DNA of 64,000 nucleotides. Origin: Corticium candelabrum. Lineage: Eukaryota > Porifera > Homoscleromorpha > Homosclerophorida > Plakinidae. The notes below the pieces were generated by a model. That model searched no databases. It was not told the DNA's origin and was given only the letters and a program-made list of their open reading frames with translations. The position numbers and the translations under genes are program-made. The first letter of the stretch is position 1. The number at the start of each line of letters is the position of its first letter. The stretch spans positions 6,286,717 through 6,350,716 of the forward strand of contig NC_085096.1 of NCBI RefSeq assembly GCF_963422355.1, written 5' to 3'. Below, piece by piece: positions 40,786 to 52,732 of this stretch.

Positions 40786-43459
40786 GCTTAAATCTGTGAA
40801 CTCACGAACACTAATTTTGAATTTGTTTCGTATGTTCTGACTTTAGCTTTTACAGTTTTAGATTCGCACTGTTTGCATTTCTTGTGATAGTATTATGTGC
40901 ACACGTGCAAAGATTTAGTAAACTGAAACATGTAATAGACATGCTTATTTAATTACAATTTAGTGTCAGTTATTATAAAAATAAATTCATCACATTTCAA
41001 ATTTCAAATAACATTTTGCTAAGAAATTATTTATATTTTATTAATTTTATGCAAAATAGATTATAACACTGCGGATGCTGCATCAACGTTTTGATTTTTA
41101 TATATATATATATATTAGTTGCTGTTGCCAATTTCTAGCTTTTCAAGTACGAAACATAGAGACAGATCTACTCTATTGCGTAGTTGAAATATGAAATCCT
41201 TTTGACGTAACGTCGTCAATGTCTGATGATTCTCCAATCTTTTTTACGTAATATTTCGTTTAGTATTTATTACACTAAAGCGTGTACTTGTGGGGAAGCG
41301 GCAAATAACAACGCCGTAGCTGGGATGAGGCAAAGAATATACACTGAAAATGTGGCAGAAAACCCAGCTGACCCGGTTTGGATTATTCGTGGCTTTTCGC
41401 TACATCGAGTTGCCAGACCTTACGCGCTTGTATAGAAACCAACCATGTCACGTGCAAAGCCTACGAAAGCCCATAGCAACAATAGTTGGGAAATCCGAAG
41501 CCATGTTGTAAAATGGCACGTTTATGGTAGCTACAGATCTGGAAAGTTAAATCAAGACGATGTAGTAAAAGATTCCCTCCTCTAAGATGTCGTCGCAAAA
41601 CCAACTTGGCAGCAGAGCATACTGCCGTTTGCAAACGCCCACTAGATCCTTTAATTTGAAACACAAGCAAATACCAATGCAGTTGCTTCCAACTAGCTAA
41701 TTGGCTAAACAGCGCGCGAATTGACTTCCCTAAAAGTAAGTGGGCTGCAGTCTAGTGGTCTTCCTACAAAACGAAAATAATCACGTTAGTACTCTTACCG
41801 TACTAGGGGGTGGCGGATCGGGGGAATAAGGGGCTAGGGAGCCTTCAACTCTGACCAAAATCTACATTTTTTGTAAGCAAACAGTACTATTCTAGTTCAT
41901 GTACTCCAATTTTTTTCATTCTCCGCCATCCCAACTTGCGAGTCGCTCCGATGCCCTGGTACAATAATTATTAGATTGTACAATTAAAGCGGACGAAAGC
42001 ACTCGAATACTAAAGTCTATCGCAATACTAGCAAATTGTGAATTATTCAGTAGAATTCATTAGTTTTACACTATGAAGGATGTCCTTTCCCTATTTTCAG
42101 CTTTTAGCTAGACAAAATGTTGCAATATTTTGTTGGCCGTATCAATTTACCACCAATGTGACGTCTACCAAACACACTGATAGTGTTTACTGTCGCACTT
42201 AATGGACAGTAGACTAGCAATTAGCACGACTCAGAGACTGAATTGATGAACAGAGTAATGGCTGATGGATTTTTTACTCTTGACGGGGAGGATTGTAGTG
42301 ATCGAATCAATCGACTTCAAAGCTTGGAAACCGAAAGCGGAAATGCATGAAAGAGAGACTTCACTGTAGCCAATCACTAACAAGCTCTATTAAATGTATG
42401 TAGGCACCTGGACTCAACCGGCAGTTCAACAGTCTGTTTTTAGTCTCGTGTAGCCAGACTAAATCCGCCATCATACTTCCGACGAAAAATGGACTAAGAA
42501 AATGCCTATACAATTTTTTTCTGTGCTCCCAAGAATCGTACAGGATAAACGCCTCTTTAGAGATATTTTCCATGATCATTCTCGCCGGGAGTATGAGGCC
42601 GGAGATGGTCTGGCTACGTGAGACCAGTTGTTTGGGCGCGGTTCGGCGTCTGCTCCTGCAAGAAGATTACAATCGTTCTAACGACGACCAAGAGGTTTCC
42701 CTACAGTAACGATACTTTGCCATCACAACTCCAGAAAGAACTTACAAAAGTTAGGTATAGTAAACAGGGATCCTGAAGTATGTTCCTTGTAGTACTGTAA
42801 TCTGCAATTCTATACTTTGTAGCCCCTCCATCAGAGATTTTCTGCTTTTATTTTGGATATCTAATGAGCGCAGGATTAGAATAACTGTAAGTCTAAGTAC
42901 AACGAAGTTCACCAACTCAGGATGAAGCATATATGCTGCCAGCTATGTAGGAACGAGGGCAATTTGTTGTTCTAATGAAGATGTCCTGATACCAATGTTG
43001 TTACTGTTAATTCATCACAAACGTACCTTGTTATCTCTGTGTACGAATCGACTAAACCCTCCTTTTATAGAGAATGATCATTAAAACCTGGTTACAGGCG
43101 AAAAGAAATATTGGCACTATAAAGACCAGCTTAACTTGCTGATAAGAGAGATAATATTTAAGGTCTCTATCAAATATTCTTTAAAACAAAATTTTAATAA
43201 GTATAGCGTTAACTTAATTTAAATTCATTTTGTTAATTAGTATTAATATGTAAAACAAAGCAAATTGCACACTTTTATAGCAGTAAATGTGATAATGTCA
43301 CTAAGATCTCCATGTTTCTTTTGTTACTTCTACACGTTGATTTCCACCGCAGGTTCCTGTTCAGTCCGTCCACGAATTTTTCATACCGTAAGAATGACGG
43401 TTTAGTGGAGGTTTAAGTAGCAAGATAAGTCTTATAACCTGACATTTCCGGCAACGTAT
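40786..43459. other. Intergenic, nothing recognised
   Basis: About 2.7 kb of mostly AT-rich sequence. Short frames (for example 41226-41435) show no known domain. The word GAGATGGTCTGGCTA near 42603 also occurs near 12277. Confidence 0.45.
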
Positions 43460-43890
43460 ACATTCAGTTACGTACCAGTCATAGGACAAACTGTATTTAT
43501 TTACTCTATTCCTCAAACTTCTGTTTGTTGCGCCCAAAATTCCAGTTTAATACGTAAACACTTTGTACTCCTACATGTAAGCCAATGTAAACGTAATGTA
43601 ATTAACCATCGGTCTGGCTGCCTATGTTCCTACTAAAATCTAGTTGGTGCTAGACTAAGAGGTGGTGTTAGCATGTCAGTTTACGTGCACAACAAGAAAT
43701 AGTTAATTGTAAGCCACGCTTAGCCAGATGAAATAGGTGATCGATCATCTGCATGATTCCGTCTTGGAAAGAGCTTTCTAATAATATATATGCGTATTAA
43801 AGTTCTCCCAGAGACGTCTCGTCCCACTGCCTATATATAGCTTCATGAGTTCTCCCACTGTATGTGAAATTCGTGGACGGGCTCTAGTAC
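43460..43890. repeat. Diverged duplicate of 14380-14790
   Basis: Ordered shared words (TACGTACCAG, TACGTAAACAC, TAATTAACCAT, GTGCACAAC, TTTCTAATAA, and the ACTGCxTAxAxAGCT region) show common origin with the segment 29 kb away. Whether it is a gene end or an old repeat is unclear. Confidence 0.65.
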
Positions 43891-44017
43891 CAATTTCGTA
43901 ATAGTTATCAACCATGCACTCAAGCCTTGCCCATAGGTGCAGCAAATGGCACCCCGGGAGGTGCATCTGGCTGAGCAAACAGAAGCCACAGACAAGAAAA
44001 ACAAGTACCATACACAC
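43778..44017 (-). CDS. Possible small secreted peptide
   Basis: 79 codons on the minus strand starting MCMVLVFLVCGFCLLSQ, a good signal-peptide shape, ending in IYY and TAG inside the duplicated segment. A TATA-like AATATAAAC lies about 45 bases upstream on the same strand (about 44060-44068). A second overlapping frame (43843-44055) is also signal-like, so the coding frame is uncertain. No family is recognised. Confidence 0.25.
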   Translation of the reverse strand: MCMVLVFLVCGFCLLSQMHLPGCHLLHLWARLECMVDNYYEIGTRARPRISHTVGELMKLYIGSGTRRLWENFNTHIYY

Positions 44018-44055
44018 TTACAAGTATACCGTAGTTCGAAAGTGAGCACGGCCAA

Positions 44056-44578
44056 CTCGTTTATATTTTAGGTTCTTAGTACAATAAAAGTCACTACTAC
44101 TAACAATACTATTACTATCGACAAGTTTAATTAATCAAAAATAACTTTCTCTTCGTTAATTAATGTATAACCCTTGTCGGAAAATGGGTTAAATAAAATT
44201 AAAACTATCGCAATAGACAATAAACAATGATCGATTAAGCAAATATTTAATTTATTTTAATTAATGTTGGATGATCTAATATATGGTAATAAATGCCAAT
44301 TACGATACACGGTGACGTATCTCTAATACTACACAGTACAGACTAAATTAAGACGAAGGGTACTGTTATGCCGTCTATGTTGGGCACAATTATTGTGACT
44401 ACGCGCATATGGCTTGCACTTCTTTAAACGACGACCCGCTGATAAGTGCCCCGTGGACATATCTACCCAATTTCATACCTCTGAAACGCCTGCGTTGTTA
44501 ATTTTGTGCTTCCCACTCGAGGAAAAAGAAAGTTGGTGTTTTTTCCAATGACGGTGACGAGTATGGTTCGCATTCCAG
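44056..44578. other. Intergenic, nothing recognised
   Basis: About 500 AT-rich bases between the small minus-strand frame and the second FGF-like region. Confidence 0.45.
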
Positions 44579-44992
44579 TATGGGGATTTCTATCTTGGAC
44601 CTAGAGTTGGTCATTTTGCTCTGGAGCAAGGAAGTGATCGATCAGCGTTTAGTTTCTCGCTTCCTGGCTTCAACACTTCCTTAATTGCCAAGAAAAATAC
44701 CGTCTTCATCTTTTTTGGTAATAGAGGCCGATAATTAGTGTTACTATACAATGCCAATGAAGAATATCTATATAAGGTGACTGCAACTCTTCGTCGAGCA
44801 TTGCATCTCAACGAGAGACGACGCAGAAAACATCCCAAGTTCAAAGTACCATTCATCAAACAGTATGCAGAAGACAGCGAATATCTGTTGCTCCAAGAGG
44901 AATTTGCTCGCAGCGACGTTCGCAATGAGTTATGTTTCGTGGGGGTTAACGGGAAACGAGCGGTACCTTTGGATAAAGGTACGCCAGGCTGA
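44579..44992 (+). pseudogene. Second FGF-like (beta-trefoil) sequence, interrupted by a stop
   Basis: From an acceptor-like CAG at 44576-44578 one frame reads YGDFYLGPRVGHFALEQG and on to IFFGNRGR, then TAA at 44732-44734. The same frame resumes LVLLYNANEEYLYK... and ends SEYLLLQEEF...ELCFVGVNGKRAVP...KGTPG at 44992. The last part resembles FGF strands 9-11 (nYntYqS...wYVgLNkkGrp..G), and YNANEEYLY resembles the s..YLymn strand. If real, it is a single exon or a retrocopy with a premature stop, or two exons with an unseen short intron. Resemblance to 39803-40785 is in pattern, not obvious identity. A chance match is possible. Confidence 0.3.
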
Positions 44993-45631
44993 AGTGGAGG
45001 TAATAAATATGTCATTACTGCATAATATCAGAACAGTAAATGCTATTGTCTGTCGATTTCCAAGCACATGTCTGTTTTTCTGGTATGTGCGTGTGCGTGC
45101 GTACGAGTGTCTGAAACTGTAGAAAGTTTCTGCATTTGTCGTTTAAGAATGTCACTTGTATCTACGAAAACAAATTAGCTTTACTCTTAAACGATTCCCA
45201 CAAAACGGATGTCTTAACTGTCAACAACCGTAACAACGGTGTGGAGCTGAGAAACATAGAATGATCTCATTGGACTGGAAAACATGTTGTATAGGTACTG
45301 TGTTCATCACCAAGGAACTGACTATATAGTAATTGCGAGAAAGTGCCAATTTAAATTGCAGTCGTGCTCTGTCCCCAGGCCTTCCACAACATGAGCAGCC
45401 AAAATGTGGCTGAAAGCTACAATTTGATTTCAGAAAATCATAAGCCATGTTACTCCCAATTTTAGGATATAAATCGTCAAACTAAAATAGGCTGCTTTTC
45501 TTTCGCATTATTCCTACGCACGCACTCTCTAAGTGAAGAATATGCTAGAGACAGTAAGACACTTGCAGACACAGCTGCACTAACATTCAACCAAATAGTC
45601 CACGTTAACTAACAAAGTATTCAATTATTTT
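44993..45631. other. Intergenic 3' of RTK B
   Basis: About 640 bases between the FGF-like frame and the RTK B stop codon on the opposite strand; no gene is recognised. Confidence 0.45.
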
Positions 45632-46878
45632 TCAAATTCTCTTCATTGCGTCAGACAATTGTCCCGAGAGATCCTCAAATGTAGGTCTTTGACTAGGATT
45701 ATCCGTCCAACAGAGAAGCATAATAGCATGTCTACAAATAATATAAAAGCATACATATCATAATGTCACATGTTGTTCTAACATCATTCTTACAGACGAC
45801 GTGGGCAGCTAGTCGGACAATTCATTCGATAACCACTTGTCAGAATATCGTAGAGTCTTTGTGTAGGAACGCTTGGATAAGGAGAGCCTCCTAAACATAA
45901 CATTTTAACTTCAAACGGAGTCAGTACCTAAGCCTGGCTCGGCTGCTGTAGAATTTATGGCCGTAGAATTGAAAGAATGGAGTAATGCTGCACTTACCTA
46001 AAGTGGCGATCTCCCACAGCAATACTCCGAACGACCATCTGCAAACACGAGCGAAATACTAAAGAGGAAGCATTCAATAGATACGACCTGTCGTGGTACT
46101 TACACGTCGCTCGCCTGTGTGTAGCATTTGTACATTATACATTCAGGAGACATCCATTTTAAAGGAAGCAAACCCTACATAATTTGCATGTTTGAAAATA
46201 TGTGGTAATGAGATGCTGTTGTTATAACCTTTGACTGCCGACGATAGTAGCCATAAGATTTTACGTTTCTTGCCATTCCGAAATCGCAAACTTTTAAAAC
46301 TTCTTCCTCAAATACCAACACATTTCGAGCAGCCAAGTCGCAGTGAACTATCTACATGACAACTGAAATAGGATTAATTTCTATAGCAAAACATTAAATG
46401 CCTAGATCAACCTGCTTGTCACAGAGATATTCCATTGCTGATGCAATTTGTATGGCAAAGGAAAACATTTTGTGAGCAGTTATTAATAACGTTTTAGTTT
46501 CTTTGCTGTTGCTTGTATTGTTGGTGCAATCCTCTTCACATGATTCCGATTCTCTGTGCGATCGCAAATAACTTTTGAGGTCGCCGTGACGGGCATACTC
46601 AAAGATAAGACAAAGAGGACCTAACAAACCAGTAGAAGGATTTGAAAAAATTTGAAGTGTTGAGGTTGTCTTTTAAAACGTGCAGGCACAAGCCAAAATT
46701 GATGTTCGTGCCAGGTCAATCGCCCTCAAAATGCCATATCTACTTATATTCGTCGTTTTCTATTTTCCTCTTTCAACGGTGAACCTCTTCCTCCTTTCTT
46801 TCTCAGTGGAGTCCGTGCCTACCCTGACCGTCCGACAAATTTATTACGCACGCAATATCATCGAAATCTTAATTAACA

Positions 46879-46960
<82 letters not shown>

Positions 46961-48545
46961 GATATATATGTTAATGCATGGTATGGAGACGATATCCAGT
47001 ATATTGATCGAGGTCTTGAGGAGAAAGCTTCGAAAAGACCTCGGTCAATAAACTGGATATCATCGACCCTACCATGCATTAACCTATTTGTTGCATGTTT
47101 AACATCCTACTGTAATTAGAGTTCATAGATTATTCAAGTTGAATTAGAGTGGTTGTGTATTGCAATGACTCCTAAAGTTTTATGTCAGACAACCACATTT
47201 TGACAGCTGTGAAGGGTTATTGACGTGCACGTCAGCCCCATAAGGCCACGTACTCAAAAGTATTAGTACAGTACATTATCCACGTGTTTTGCCAGCATGA
47301 TGTTGGATCATAAAGAAGACCGTAATTAATGACCAGGACGACGACAGATAAGACGCGTTGGTTTCAAGAAGCATGTCACCAGTATTAGCCACCTTGACAG
47401 CAGATTTGCTGAAAAAGACAGTACAGCAAGGGTACCATTTGCAAGAACACACTGCCTCCAACAGTTGGGTGTTGCGAATATTTGAAGCATGGAGAAGTAA
47501 TCGAAACAAGGATGCTCCACAAGAAAAGCAGGTACCGACAGACAGACTTCTCTCAACGAAGAATTCACAACTAGATGCAGCCAAACCACAGACGGATTGT
47601 CAAAAGTCTGTTACAGTTGCGTTGAGCACGGATCCAAAAATCATAGTGGTGGACTAAGTGATTTACGGCATCCAAACAAAAAAGTCACAAGGAAAATTAT
47701 AGTCAAGCTCCAACGTGACTCTGTAAGGTAATAGCTTTTTGTGGTTTGTGGGTTATCACATACGCTAATGAAGAAGCTGGTGACCGTTGCCACGTAAAAA
47801 AATTTAGATCTCTATATCTAAGTAAGTTGCCAGCAGGATTTTCTCGAGGAGCCTTCTATTATAAACCTTTGTTATCTACACCTTCATTTGGTCCTTGGTA
47901 TTCAAAGCAAGTAATCGGTCATAACACGTTGGCTACAATGATGAAAGTGATGACAGCTGAAGCTGGTCTTCCAGTTCGAACCAACCACGCTTTTCGAGCT
48001 ACTAGTGCGACAAGGCTGTTTCAAGCGGGAGTTCCTGAACATGTCATTCAAGGCAGAACCGGCCACAAAACCCTGCAAGCACTGAGACAATACCAACAGC
48101 CATCCGAATTGCAGGAAATGGCAGCGTGCAAAGTTTGGATAATGGCTATGCACACACAGATTACACTGACGCAAAAGTCAAGAAGTCGGGAGAGACATGA
48201 AGTAGTCAAGAACAGCCGTCTGAAACGGAAAGAGAGAATCCATTTGTCATTTCTGACTGCGTCTTTACAAACTGTAGTACTGTGAACATTATTATTGGTA
48301 AAGAATAAGCTTGTAATCTAAAATAGGTATGCCCATGTATTGATTGCTAGTTTGTTTTTGTTTTTGATATTTTTTTCGTTTTAAGTTAGTTGTGTTTTAT
48401 GTCAGTAAGCAGTATACAGATATTGACCGGTCAATAAACGTTTATTGACCGGTAAATATACAGCATGTAGTTGGGTTGCTATGGTAGGAGTGTAATATAA
48501 CGAGAAAAAGAATCCTAGCAACGGCGGAATAAACACCCAAACATG

Positions 48546-48613
<68 letters not shown>

Positions 48614-50897
48614 ACCTTCTCCTGAGCAAATTCCTAATAAGCGAACGACGTTTTCATGTCTGCTGTCGCCCATAACAACGAAGAGCTGCGCTTCTGCTCT
48701 AAGTATTGCTTCGTTAGATGATACGCTGTCGTCTGTAAAAAATCAGTGCGACGATAGTACAACTATAATGTATCATATTTACCTTTATCTCTTGTTGACA
48801 TTTTGACAGCGACCGTAGACCACGTTTTAGGCAAAGCAATTCCGTATGCGTCGCCTCTGTAGATTGTACCAAACATCCCATGAGCTATGGAGCACAAATA
48901 TATACTAGTAAGTGTTATATTGTCCGTTCACGCATCAAGAAAACTAGGTGTGTTAATATCCAAATAAATCCAGATCGTTTTCACTAATTAAAATCAAGTT
49001 ACTAACCGAACTCATTGTGAACAACGAGACGATCACGCTGAAATTCCCAATCCTCCCAATACTTATTGTAAACTCTGCATATCACGTTTGTGGCCGACCA
49101 TGAATCTTCACTTTCTTCTCTTTGAAACAAACACTCAGCTTTCTTACATAAACAGTAAACGACGCAAATTGTGAAAATAAAAGCCAACAATGTAGACAGA
49201 GTGACAGCGATTGTCGTGATGGTGACTCTATTATCACCAGACGTAGAAGAAGAGTCTTTAGCTGTTGTCGTTAGCCACGATATTTTAGAAATGGAGCTTG
49301 ACGTTCCTATTAACCAAACGGCATCAACTGCAGAAATCTTTGACAACACATTGATGAGTAAGCTCAGAGATATATAATTCATAAAATTTACAATATTCAT
49401 AATCATAATATCCAGATCTCAATACGCAAAACCAGACTATCTCTACTTTGTTTTGTACACAGTGTTTTAACTAGGTCATTTCTGCAGAGCGCTGCGGTCT
49501 GCAAGAACCTGCTCACCCCTGTACGAATTTCTAATAAACCCCTTTTGACATTTTGATTATTAAAAAATTATTTGGTATTCCTTAAATATCATTATCTATC
49601 CGATAGCTTTAGAGTTGAAGTTGAAACGTTACAACGATTAGCACCAACAGTTCCATTTTGTATATTTTCAGATATCTAATAGTTTTCACAAAACATATCT
49701 TTAAATAAAAACCTAGTTTAATATAAGACATTATTGTACAACGCAGTGATAGACCTATTCGAATCGACACATAAATTAAAATATAATAACCCTTTCTGGC
49801 TGAAACACTGATAATTCCTTATGTAATAGTAAACCAGATTGTTTACCATAAACGCCTAGCCCCGTCCGACTTGCTGCTGTTGTTGTGGTTTCATGTTTTC
49901 TGCCTACGTACAAATAGAGATGACAAAAGACAGTCAGTAAGGACAAACTGTATAACACAAGCAATTATGAGTGTCTGTCAACCAGACAGTTACAAACTAC
50001 ATGTCAATAGCGTTTCGCTAATAACTGTCTTCATACATATTGTGCAGCCAATTTCTCAAATCAGAAATTTCGAATTTGTTGCAGCTACATGAATAATCTA
50101 TACATATATCAGATCGACTATATACTAGAGCATTAAAATTTTTGGACAGAAACGTACCAATGTTTTGCAGCTAGAGAATTAAATCAACCAAGTAAGTCAT
50201 TGAGTATCTTTACAGTTATCATTTCATACCAGAAGGTCGAAAATTTGCAAAAATTCTTTTTCTTCAATGTTGCATATACTACGGCATAATCACGTTATAT
50301 CTATACACTTTTCACTGTACCCATTTAGAAAATGCCACAAACTTTTGTGTGCCTAAAAACAATGTCAAAGAAAAAGCAAAAGTTTTTTCTGAAAACGGTT
50401 TAGTCTAGACCATCCTTCGTCTCCCACAATGTTTGCAGTTCCCTAATCAAATGACTTAACAGATAAGACTACTGCACGACATGCTAATAACACACCTGTC
50501 TCACTGTTTGTGATATTGTGACTCGTCTTGACTGTGAGCGACAACAAAACTTGCAAGGAGACGCCAGAAGGCTCCGGGTAACGATCAATATACTCCGTAC
50601 ACTTGTACTCTCCCTCCGACGTTGACGTAACGTTTCTAAACACCATCAAACTCCACGGTTTCACAGACGATCCATCATTGAAGAAGGGATGGTGAAAGCA
50701 AATTGAAGAATTTGGACAATCTTCAACTTCGACATCATGACTATCATTAAATGACTTTTTTCGAACTGTCCATTCTACACCCCAACAAATACTAGCTGGA
50801 CGTAAGCAATATTCGCTTGGATAGCATGTGAAATTAAAGCTATCGCCAACTGTAGCCGTTTTGTTGATTATAGTAGTCGTAGCACCAATGGCATCAA
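45632..50897 (-). CDS. Receptor tyrosine kinase B: Ig domain, membrane span, complete kinase domain
   Basis: Minus-strand exons, 5' to 3': 50496-50897 (Ig-like: SFNFTCYPS, EWTVRKKS, SEGEYKC), 49007-49327 (Ser/Thr stalk, membrane span TIAVTLSTLLAFIFTICVV, juxtamembrane WEFQRDRLVVHNEF), 48783-48884 (glycine loop GMFGTIYRG, lysine in VAVKM), 48616-48732 (NEAILRAEA helix, HENVVRLLGIC), 46412-46620, 46229-46351 (HCDLAARN, CDFGMAR, YGYY), 46104-46174, 45998-46038, 45794-45890 and 45632-45731. All have GT-AG borders and matching phases. It is an FGFR/RET-like membrane receptor kinase. The signal-peptide exon lies upstream and was not found; a Thr-rich mini-exon near 49870-49905 is possible. The catalytic loop has HCD instead of HRD, and the first glycine of GxGxxG is alanine with a shifted glycine before it. 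The intron at 46621-48615 holds a Crypton relic. Confidence 0.92.
46880..46954. repeat. (CA)n microsatellite in an RTK B intron
   Basis: About 75 bases of CA repeat followed by a short TATAGATATATA run. Confidence 0.97.
46971..47083. mobile_element. Small hairpin element in an RTK B intron
   Basis: TTAATGCATGGTATGG at the left is mirrored by TACCATGCATTAA at the right; the arms continue through GATATCCAGT and GAGGTCTT with a short loop. A MITE-like inverted repeat of about 110 bp; the target duplication is unclear. Confidence 0.7.
47358..48285 (+). pseudogene. Crypton tyrosine-recombinase relic
   Basis: Two plus-strand frames lie antisense in an RTK B intron. The first (47358-47657) has SWVLRIFEAWRSNRN, the N-terminal Crypton/KCTD1-type signature. 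The second (47746-48285) has GPWYSKQVIGHNTLATMM, NHAFRATSATRLFQAGVP, IQGRTGHKTLQALRQY: the C-terminal catalytic part of a tyrosine recombinase with R, the TGHxxL motif and the final Tyr. The segment between them, about 150 residues in family members, is missing. Cryptons excise and insert by recombination without DDE chemistry. An internal deletion and a frame change make this copy inactive. Confidence 0.72.
48426..48453. repeat. Perfect 28-bp palindrome
   Basis: ACCGGTCAATAAAC followed directly by its exact reverse complement, with no loop. It lies between the Crypton relic and a (TA)n tract in the RTK B intron. Confidence 0.95.
48549..48608. repeat. (TA)n microsatellite
   Basis: About 60 bases of TA repeat ending eight bases before the RTK B exon at 48616. 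Confidence 0.97.
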
Positions 50898-51579
50898 CTG
50901 CACAAAAAATAAATTATTCTTCTAGTCCTTACAAGGAGAACGTTGTCAAGAGTCAGACCGTAATGGCAAATTGAAATTATAGCAAATGACGAAACAGGAT
51001 AGAAAAGGAACATATTTCTAAACAAAAACAAGATTATAAAATCTGTTCCAACCAAACATTTAATTAATTAACACACAACTTCATGCTCACACCTTTCTCT
51101 CTAAACAATTTAAGTTGCAAACTCCGCGTTAATCGACCAAATAGCCAAGTGCCCATACAACGGGTCTATTTTTATGTTGCAGTGGACTTTGTAAGTACAT
51201 CTTTATGGCAGATAAAAAACAACGACAAACCAGTAGTAATGAGAGACCATAACTCGTCTGATAAATATTGTAATCTGTTCTGCAAAACTCATTGTACGAG
51301 TCTCCCAAGTACACAGACAAATAGAAATGAAATACCCAGTCCATCCTCAATTTAAAAGCTGTCCCTCATGAGTCTCTTAGATTCCAACTTCCAAAAGTCT
51401 TCATTGTTTTACAAAATTACCTCATAATTTTGCTTTATGCCCATATAACTGAATTAGAGTGTTAGAAAAAAAAACATTGAAAAAGCACAGGCCGGAATAA
51501 AAAAGCTATGAATACAAGTGATTAAACGGCACAACATGTTTCCAACTTAGAGTGAGGATACCCTCTTTGCAAATTACCA
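50898..51579. other. Upstream of RTK B Ig exon; ambiguous open frames
   Basis: The signal-peptide exon of RTK B should lie here or further up, but I did not find a convincing one. A plus-strand frame (51083-51355) with WQIKNND and C..C..C spacing has an Ig-like look. A minus-strand frame (51129-51350) overlaps it. Neither can be supported as a gene. Confidence 0.3.
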
Positions 51580-52684
51580 TTCAATTTTTTGTCAAAGGAT
51601 TTCAATTATTTTGCTAAAAAAAATTAATTCGGTAAGCAAATTTTTTTTCAGTTTTGATTTTCATTTTTCATTTTTCGTTGTTCTATTTTCAAGTTTCTAT
51701 CTTTGATTATATTTGGTTGAGTTGAATGTCAAAAGAATTGAACGCGAAAAGAAGAACGAAAAATGAACGCAGCAAGAATGAAAATTGAACGCAGCAAAAA
51801 TGAAAAAATGAACGCAGCAAGAACGAAAAATGAAACAGCCTTGTGTACATTACGCAGCTAGGAGACTGGTGGAACGCGTGCCCTAGTCATAACTCAACGC
51901 AGTAGGGAGTCGTTTTTCGTTCCAACGCGTGCTGCTGATTGGAAGGGGCGGAGTGAATCTTCGACGACTTCCGCCCTAGGACGATCTCTTGCAATTTCCT
52001 CTCTAACGAGAAGGAAATCTCCCTCTCCCCAAAAAATAATCAATCTCAGGTGCGATCAGCCATTGCTGATGAGCACAGTACATATGCATGGTATATGAAT
52101 TTATCTATTACCACGTATAGTAACAATCTAACTAAATCTAAAACTTAACAAATTTAGTAACTATACTAAAGTCGTTCAAACTCAACTAGGCTTAATTAAT
52201 TAACTACCATGCATTTTATGCAGTACACACAGCAACTAGAAACAAAGATGAGCGGTTTGCTGTTCTACACACGCGCGCCTACGTGCAATTCAATCATTTC
52301 GCTCAATCGATCGATCACCTCGTGAACTTCTGTCCTTGCGGATGGCTCTCTTGTTTACCAGACTCCCTGATGCGTAATTCGCACAAGGCTGTTTCATTTT
52401 TCGTTCTTGCTGCGTTCAATTTTCGTTTTTGCTGCGTTCAATTTTCATTCTTGCTGCGTTCATTTTTCGTTCTTCTTTTCGCGTTCAATTCTTTTGACAT
52501 TCAACTCAACCAAATATAATCAAAGATAGAAACTTGAAAATAGAACAACGAAAAATGAAAAATAAAAAATGAAAAATAAAAAATGAAAAATAAAAAATGA
52601 AAATCAGAAATGAATAATAAAATTTGCTTGCCGAATTAATTTTTTTCAGCAAAATAATTAAAAACCTTTGACAAAAAATTGAAA
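51580..52684. mobile_element. Fold-back element, about 1.1 kb
   Basis: Arms of about 300 bp (51580 to about 51880; about 52345-52684) are inverted copies. Shared words include TTGTCAAAGG, AATTAATTCGG, CAACCAAATATAATCAAAGA, AATGAACGCAGCAAGAA and the inner GCGTAATxxxCACAAGGCTG. The inner parts of the arms also contain short direct repeats (GAACGCAGCAAxAATGAAAA). The spacer of about 460 bp encodes nothing recognised. It lies 50 bp from the Merlin-like fragment. Confidence 0.8.
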
Positions 52685-52732
52685 AATAAAAAATTAAAAA
52701 TGAAAATTGAAATTTGAAAATTGAAAATTGAA

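Noticed and set aside
41226..41435. 69-codon plus frame in the AT-rich gap
   Set aside because: No family resemblance and no supporting signals; kept only as intergenic.
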